A DNA stretch of 18,313 nucleotides from JBHJGU01 sp050331475 (GTDB taxonomy: Bacteria; Pseudomonadota; Alphaproteobacteria; Caulobacterales; Maricaulaceae): contig JBHJGU010000065.1 of the NCBI GenBank assembly GCA_050331475.1, forward strand, positions 1 through 18,313. Reading direction: 5' to 3'. Below are positions 14,734 to 18,313 of this stretch, piece after piece. Position numbers and translations under genes: made by a program. Under the pieces are notes generated by a model. It did no database searches and was not told where the DNA came from. It saw only the letters and a list, made by a program, of their open reading frames with translations. Each line of letters begins with the position of its first letter. The stretch's first letter is position 1.

Positions 14734-16754
14734 GCGTGTCCACCTTGAGCCCAGGCGGAGCCGCCCCGCTCGGCGCCTATGTGACCGCTGACGGCGTCAG
14801 CCTGAGTGTTGACGCGCCGGACGCGGAGCGGGTCCAAGCGTGCCTCTTTACCGAAGACGGTGCCCAAGAGACCGACCGGGTGGAGTTGAGCTCGGACGGG
14901 GCGGGCCGCTGGACTGCTTTCCTGAAGGGCGCGGCGGCCGGGCTGGTCTACGGCTATCGCGCCCATGGGCCTTACGCGCCGGATCGCGGGTTGTGGTTCA
15001 ACCCGCGCAAGCTGCTGCTCGATCCTTACGCGAAAGCGCTCGCGGGTGATTTCACTCCAGGGCCGGAGCATTTCTGCGGGTCGGACGCGCCGGATCCGCG
15101 CGACAACGCCGCGAGCATGCTGAAAGCGCGCGCGCTCGATCCCCGCTCGATCCGCCGTCCGCGGGCGTGCGCGGGCACGGATTGGGGCGCGAGCTTGATC
15201 TATGAGACCCATGTGCGCGGTTTTACGCAAAACGCGCCTTGGCTGAGCGCGGCCGAACGGGGGCGGTTTGACGGGCTCAGCCACGCGGAGGGGCTGAAAT
15301 ACCTCAAAGCGCTGGGGGTCACCGCGCTTGAGCTGTTGCCAATCCAAGCCTTTATTGATGAGCCGCATTTAGACGCCACGGGGCTGACCAATTACTGGGG
15401 CTACAATCCGATCAACGTCTTTACCCCCCATCACCTGTATTGCGGGCCGGAGGGGCCGGCGGCGTTCGCTCGGTTCGTCGACCGCGCCCATGACGCCGGG
15501 CTCGAAGTGATCCTAGACGTCGTCTATAACCACACCGCTGAAGGGGGTGTGGGCGGGCGGACCTTAAGCTGGCGCGGGTTGGACAACTGCCGCTTCTATC
15601 GTCTGCATTCGAAAAACCCCGCCTGGTATGACGATCTCACAGATTGCGGCGCGACGGTGGATTTCCGCGAACCCTCGGTGCGGGCGTGGTGTTTGGACAG
15701 CTTGGTCCATTGGGTTGAGGCTTATGGCGTGGACGGGTTCCGCTTCGACATCGCCCCGGTGCACGGTCTGACCGATCATGGGTTTGACCCCGATGCACCG
15801 TTTTTCGCCGAGCTGGCCGGGCATCCCGCGCTTCAATCGGTCAAACTGATCGCTGAGCCGTGGCATTGCGGCCCCGGAGGCCTGCATGCAGGGCGGTTCC
15901 CCCAGCCCTGGCGGGAATGGAGTGGCAAGGCGCGCGATGACATCCGACGGTATTGGCGCGGGGATGCGGGCGCGGGCGCAGCGCTTGCGGATACGCTGGA
16001 CGGTGGGGCGGCGGTGTTCGGCGAGCCAGCGCCTGCACGGGCGGTCAATTACGTTGCATGCCATGACGGTTTCACCTTGGCCGATGTGGTGCGTTACGCC
16101 CACAAGCACAATCACGCCAATGGCGAGGACAATCGCGACGGCCATAACGATAATGTCTCCGACAATTTCGGCGTCGAAGGGGAGACCGATGACCGGGCCG
16201 TGACCGCGGCTCGGCTGGATCGCCAAGCCAATATGCTGGCGAGCGCGCTCTTAGCGGTTGGCGCGCCCATGCTGTTGGGCGGGGACGAGTTTGGCCGCAC
16301 CCAGGGAGGCAACAACAACGCCTACGCCCAAGACAACGCCACAAGCTGGCTCGATTGGCGCCAGGTGGACACCTCTGTCGGCGCCCGGCTGACCGCGTTG
16401 GTGGCGGATCTTATGGCCTTGCGTCGGCGTCACCCGGGTCTGCTGGGCGGGACGTCTGGCGCGCGGGGCCAGGATTGGCGCGCGCCTTCGGGCGCCGTCG
16501 CTTCAGAGGGTCCCATGGCGGGGGTGCTCGTTAACGCAGACGCCCCGAGCGCAGCCCAGCTCTGGCGGGTCCTCAATCCGACCGACGCGCCCGCATCCTT
16601 TCAAACGCCGCCGACCCCAAACGGGACGGGCTGGCGTTTGGCGGCGGCCACCGGTTTGGGGACGCCGGAAGCCTTGGAGACGGGCGCCATACTGTCAGCG
16701 CCGCCCTATTCGCTTTCCGTTTTTGAATGGAGCCCTGGGGAGCGCGTTTTGTGA
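14730..16754 (+). CDS. glgX: Glycogen debranching enzyme (isoamylase-type, GlgX)
   Basis: 674 residues, typical for GlgX. Hydrolyses alpha-1,6 branch points of glycogen or limit dextrins in the cytoplasm. An N-terminal CBM48-like module (about 10-105) ends in the GlgX block YGYRAHGPYAP...WFNPRKLLLDPYAKAL. GH13 motifs are intact: LDVVYNHTAEG (262-272), GFRFDIAP (336-343; nucleophile Asp340), LIAEPW (373-378; acid/base Glu376) and NYVACHDGFTLADVV (440-454; Asp446). The GlgX-typical segments HNHANGEDNRDGHNDNVSDN (460-479) and GGDEFGRTQGGNNNAYAQDN (517-536) are present. ATG 14730 overlaps the stop of the GlgB-like gene (ATGA), with AAAGGA 7 nt upstream. Its stop overlaps malQ's start. Unlike its upstream neighbour it appears fully active. 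Confidence 0.97.
   Translation: MSVSTLSPGGAAPLGAYVTADGVSLSVDAPDAERVQACLFTEDGAQETDRVELSSDGAGRWTAFLKGAAAGLVYGYRAHGPYAPDRGLWFNPRKLLLDPYAKALAGDFTPGPEHFCGSDAPDPRDNAASMLKARALDPRSIRRPRACAGTDWGASLIYETHVRGFTQNAPWLSAAERGRFDGLSHAEGLKYLKALGVTALELLPIQAFIDEPHLDATGLTNYWGYNPINVFTPHHLYCGPEGPAAFARFVDRAHDAGLEVILDVVYNHTAEGGVGGRTLSWRGLDNCRFYRLHSKNPAWYDDLTDCGATVDFREPSVRAWCLDSLVHWVEAYGVDGFRFDIAPVHGLTDHGFDPDAPFFAELAGHPALQSVKLIAEPWHCGPGGLHAGRFPQPWREWSGKARDDIRRYWRGDAGAGAALADTLDGGAAVFGEPAPARAVNYVACHDGFTLADVVRYAHKHNHANGEDNRDGHNDNVSDNFGVEGETDDRAVTAARLDRQANMLASALLAVGAPMLLGGDEFGRTQGGNNNAYAQDNATSWLDWRQVDTSVGARLTALVADLMALRRRHPGLLGGTSGARGQDWRAPSGAVASEGPMAGVLVNADAPSAAQLWRVLNPTDAPASFQTPPTPNGTGWRLAAATGLGTPEALETGAILSAPPYSLSVFEWSPGERVL
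16737..16742 (+). promoter_or_regulatory. Ribosome binding site that fixes the GTG start of malQ
   Basis: GGGGAG lies 8 nt before GTG 16751, inside the end of glgX. It supports GTG 16751 (GTGA overlap) rather than the in-frame ATG at 16727, which would add eight residues and deepen the overlap. Confidence 0.7.
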
Positions 16755-18301
16755 GCCGGTTCTCAGATCTTTCCCGGCGCCAGGCTGGCGTGCTCGCCCA
16801 TGTGACCGCATTGCCCGGGGCGTTCGGCGTGGGCGAGATCGGCGCGAATGCACGCCGCTTTGTCGATTATCTCGCCGAGCTCGGCGCGGGCGTCTGGCAG
16901 GTCCTGCCGCTCAACCCCACCCATGGCGACGCCTCGCCCTATTCCGCGGTCTCCAGTTTCGCGGGCAATGAGCAGCTTTTGTCGATAGAGGCGTTCTTGG
17001 AGCCGGGCTGGTTGAGCCAGGCCGATCTCGAACCGCTGCGAGGCGGCGATGCGCTTCGGATCGACTTCCCCCAAGTTCGGGCGTTGCGCGCGCGCGTTCT
17101 CGCCAAAGCGGCGGACCGGGCGCTGGCGGACGGTTTGGCGCAGGACGCCGACTATCGCGATTTCGTCGATAACGCCGGGCCGGTTTGGCTCGATGATTAC
17201 GCGCTTTACGCAGCCATCGGGGCGGAGCAAGGCGGTTTGGATTGGGTGCAATGGCCCCAGGGCCTGCGCAATCGGACGCCCGACGCGCTGGAGGCGGCGC
17301 GCGACCGGCTGGCCCCCGCGATCGCGCGGGTCAACGCGTTGCAATATCTGTTTGAGCGGCAATGGGCGGATTTACGCGCCTACGCCCATGCCCAAGGGTT
17401 GGCGATTTTTGGGGACGCGCCGATTTACGTGGCCATGGCGTCCGCGGACGTTTGGGCGCATCGCGCGCTCTTTGATCTAACGCCTGAGGGCGTTCCGCTG
17501 GCGGTGGCGGGCTGTCCGCCTGACGCATTCGGCCCTGAGGGCCAGCATTGGGGCAATCCGCTTTATGATTGGGCGGCCATGGCGCGGGAGGATTACGCTT
17601 GGTGGATCGCGCGCATCCGACGTCTGGTCGTTACGGTCGACATCGCCCGGCTCGACCATTTCCGCGCCTTTGCCCAATATTGGGCGATCCCTGGGGGGGC
17701 TGCGGCGCCGGACGGCGCTTGGCGCGACGGGCCGGGGGCGGCAGTGTTCGAGGCGATCCGATCGGCCATTGGCGACCTGCCGTTGGTCGCCGAGGATTTA
17801 GGGTTGATCACGCCCGACGTTTACGCCTTGCGCGATCAACTCGATCTGCCGGGCATGATTATCTTGCAGTCCGAACTCCATGACGGGGCGCTGGTTGGCG
17901 ACCGTTCGGTGGCGAACCATCGCGCCCGCGCGGTCGTCTACACAGGCAGTCACGACAACACCACCGCACAGGGCTGGTTTGACCAAGGCGGCATGACCCC
18001 TCAACCGCCCGAGCCGGCGGACGGGTGTCGCGCCGCTTTGCTTAAGAGCGTGGCGAGCGAAACCGACCCCTCGCGCGCCTTTGTTACGCTTGCCGCGCGC
18101 TCGGGCGCCAATCTCGCGATCGTGCAAATGCAGGATCTGTTGGGCTTGGGCGACGCGGCGCGGTTCAACGTTCCCGGCGCCGTCAAGCCGGAGAATTGGT
18201 CCTGGCGGTTCAGCTGGGATCAGATCGAGCCGGCGCGCACCGCCCACGCGCGCGCGGCGTTCGCCGACGCGGGCCGGTCGCCGCCGGAGGGCGCGCCGTG
18301 A
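16751..18301 (+). CDS. malQ: 4-alpha-glucanotransferase (amylomaltase, GH77)
   Basis: 516 residues from GTG 16751, the short form of MalQ (E. coli's has a longer N-terminal part). Transfers maltodextrin segments between chains and releases glucose, converting short products into chains usable by phosphorylase. Motifs: RRQAGVLAHVTALPGAFGVGEIG (9-31), WQVLPLNPTHGDASPYSAVS (49-68), DAPIYVAMASADVW (222-235), the nucleophile Asp302 in ARLDHFRAFAQYW, the acid/base Glu348 in LVAEDLG, Asp402 in GSHDNTT and the C-terminal RFNVPGAVKPENWSWR (471-486). All catalytic residues are present. It overlaps glgX at its start and the next gene at its end, each by 4 nt, giving a tightly coupled regulator-GlgB-like-glgX-malQ operon. 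Confidence 0.97.
   Translation: MSRFSDLSRRQAGVLAHVTALPGAFGVGEIGANARRFVDYLAELGAGVWQVLPLNPTHGDASPYSAVSSFAGNEQLLSIEAFLEPGWLSQADLEPLRGGDALRIDFPQVRALRARVLAKAADRALADGLAQDADYRDFVDNAGPVWLDDYALYAAIGAEQGGLDWVQWPQGLRNRTPDALEAARDRLAPAIARVNALQYLFERQWADLRAYAHAQGLAIFGDAPIYVAMASADVWAHRALFDLTPEGVPLAVAGCPPDAFGPEGQHWGNPLYDWAAMAREDYAWWIARIRRLVVTVDIARLDHFRAFAQYWAIPGGAAAPDGAWRDGPGAAVFEAIRSAIGDLPLVAEDLGLITPDVYALRDQLDLPGMIILQSELHDGALVGDRSVANHRARAVVYTGSHDNTTAQGWFDQGGMTPQPPEPADGCRAALLKSVASETDPSRAFVTLAARSGANLAIVQMQDLLGLGDAARFNVPGAVKPENWSWRFSWDQIEPARTAHARAAFADAGRSPPEGAP
18286..18291 (+). promoter_or_regulatory. Ribosome binding site for the gene entering at the right edge
   Basis: GGAGGG lies 6 nt before the GTG at 18298, inside the last codons of malQ. 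Confidence 0.6.
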
Positions 18302-18313
18302 GCGGGGCGGGGC
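18298..18313 (+). CDS. Start of a further gene of the glgX-malQ operon (cut by the window edge)
   Basis: GTG 18298 overlaps malQ's TGA (GTGA), preceded by GGAGGG at 6 nt, the same junction style used elsewhere in this locus. Only about five codons (M-S-G-A-G) are visible, too few to identify the product. By context a glycogen or maltodextrin enzyme is likely, which is a guess. Confidence 0.5.

Noticed and set aside
15564..16226. 220-codon open frame on the minus strand opposite glgX
   Set aside because: Antisense shadow of the conserved GH13 core of glgX, with no motif of its own.

Overview
The window is GC-rich, densely packed and uses many GTG starts. Gene content and style suggest an alphaproteobacterium, perhaps of the Caulobacterales/Maricaulales kind. 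That placement is inference from protein character, since no rRNA or tRNA is present to fix it. The left edge (1-134) holds the C-terminus of an IS110-family transposase, so an insertion sequence abuts the locus there.

Region 203-5286 is a mixed housekeeping block. It holds a leftward DUF481/YdiY-like outer-membrane protein, then rightward an HSL-type alpha/beta hydrolase, a SelO/YdiU protein AMPylase, a di-haem cytochrome c peroxidase/MauG-like protein and a small type-1 copper protein. The last two overlap by 4 nt and probably form a periplasmic redox pair.

Region 5293-18313 is a dedicated maltodextrin/glycogen locus made of two divergent operons. Leftward from about 11704: malK, malE, malF, malG (a complete ABC importer with clear MalE/MalF/MalG sequence hallmarks) and finally pyk (pyruvate kinase). 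Rightward from 11948: an RpiR-family regulator, a glycogen-branching-enzyme homologue, glgX (debranching enzyme), malQ (4-alpha-glucanotransferase) and the first codons of a further gene that runs off the window. The 243-bp divergent region 11705-11947 carries a HexR-box-like imperfect palindrome (11869-11881), and RpiR/HexR-type regulators act at such sites. The inferred logic is that imported or stored alpha-glucans are debranched and rearranged by GlgX and MalQ and fed to glycolysis, with Pyk co-expressed with the importer.

The most unusual feature is the GlgB homologue (12736-14733). It is an intact 665-residue frame, translationally coupled on both sides, yet it has lost the GH13 nucleophile (Arg408 in the Asp position), the acid/base Glu and the third catalytic Asp motif, while keeping its glucan-binding-type N-terminal modules. 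It looks like a maintained pseudoenzyme next to an apparently intact GlgX, reminiscent of the inactive plant isoamylase ISA2 beside active ISA1. Other notable points are a MalF with an extra N-terminal periplasmic domain and a shortened P2 loop, an RpiR protein with an eroded sugar-phosphate (SIS) domain, and three junctions where the codons for a terminal E-A-x-A peptide also serve as the ribosome site and GTG start of the next gene.
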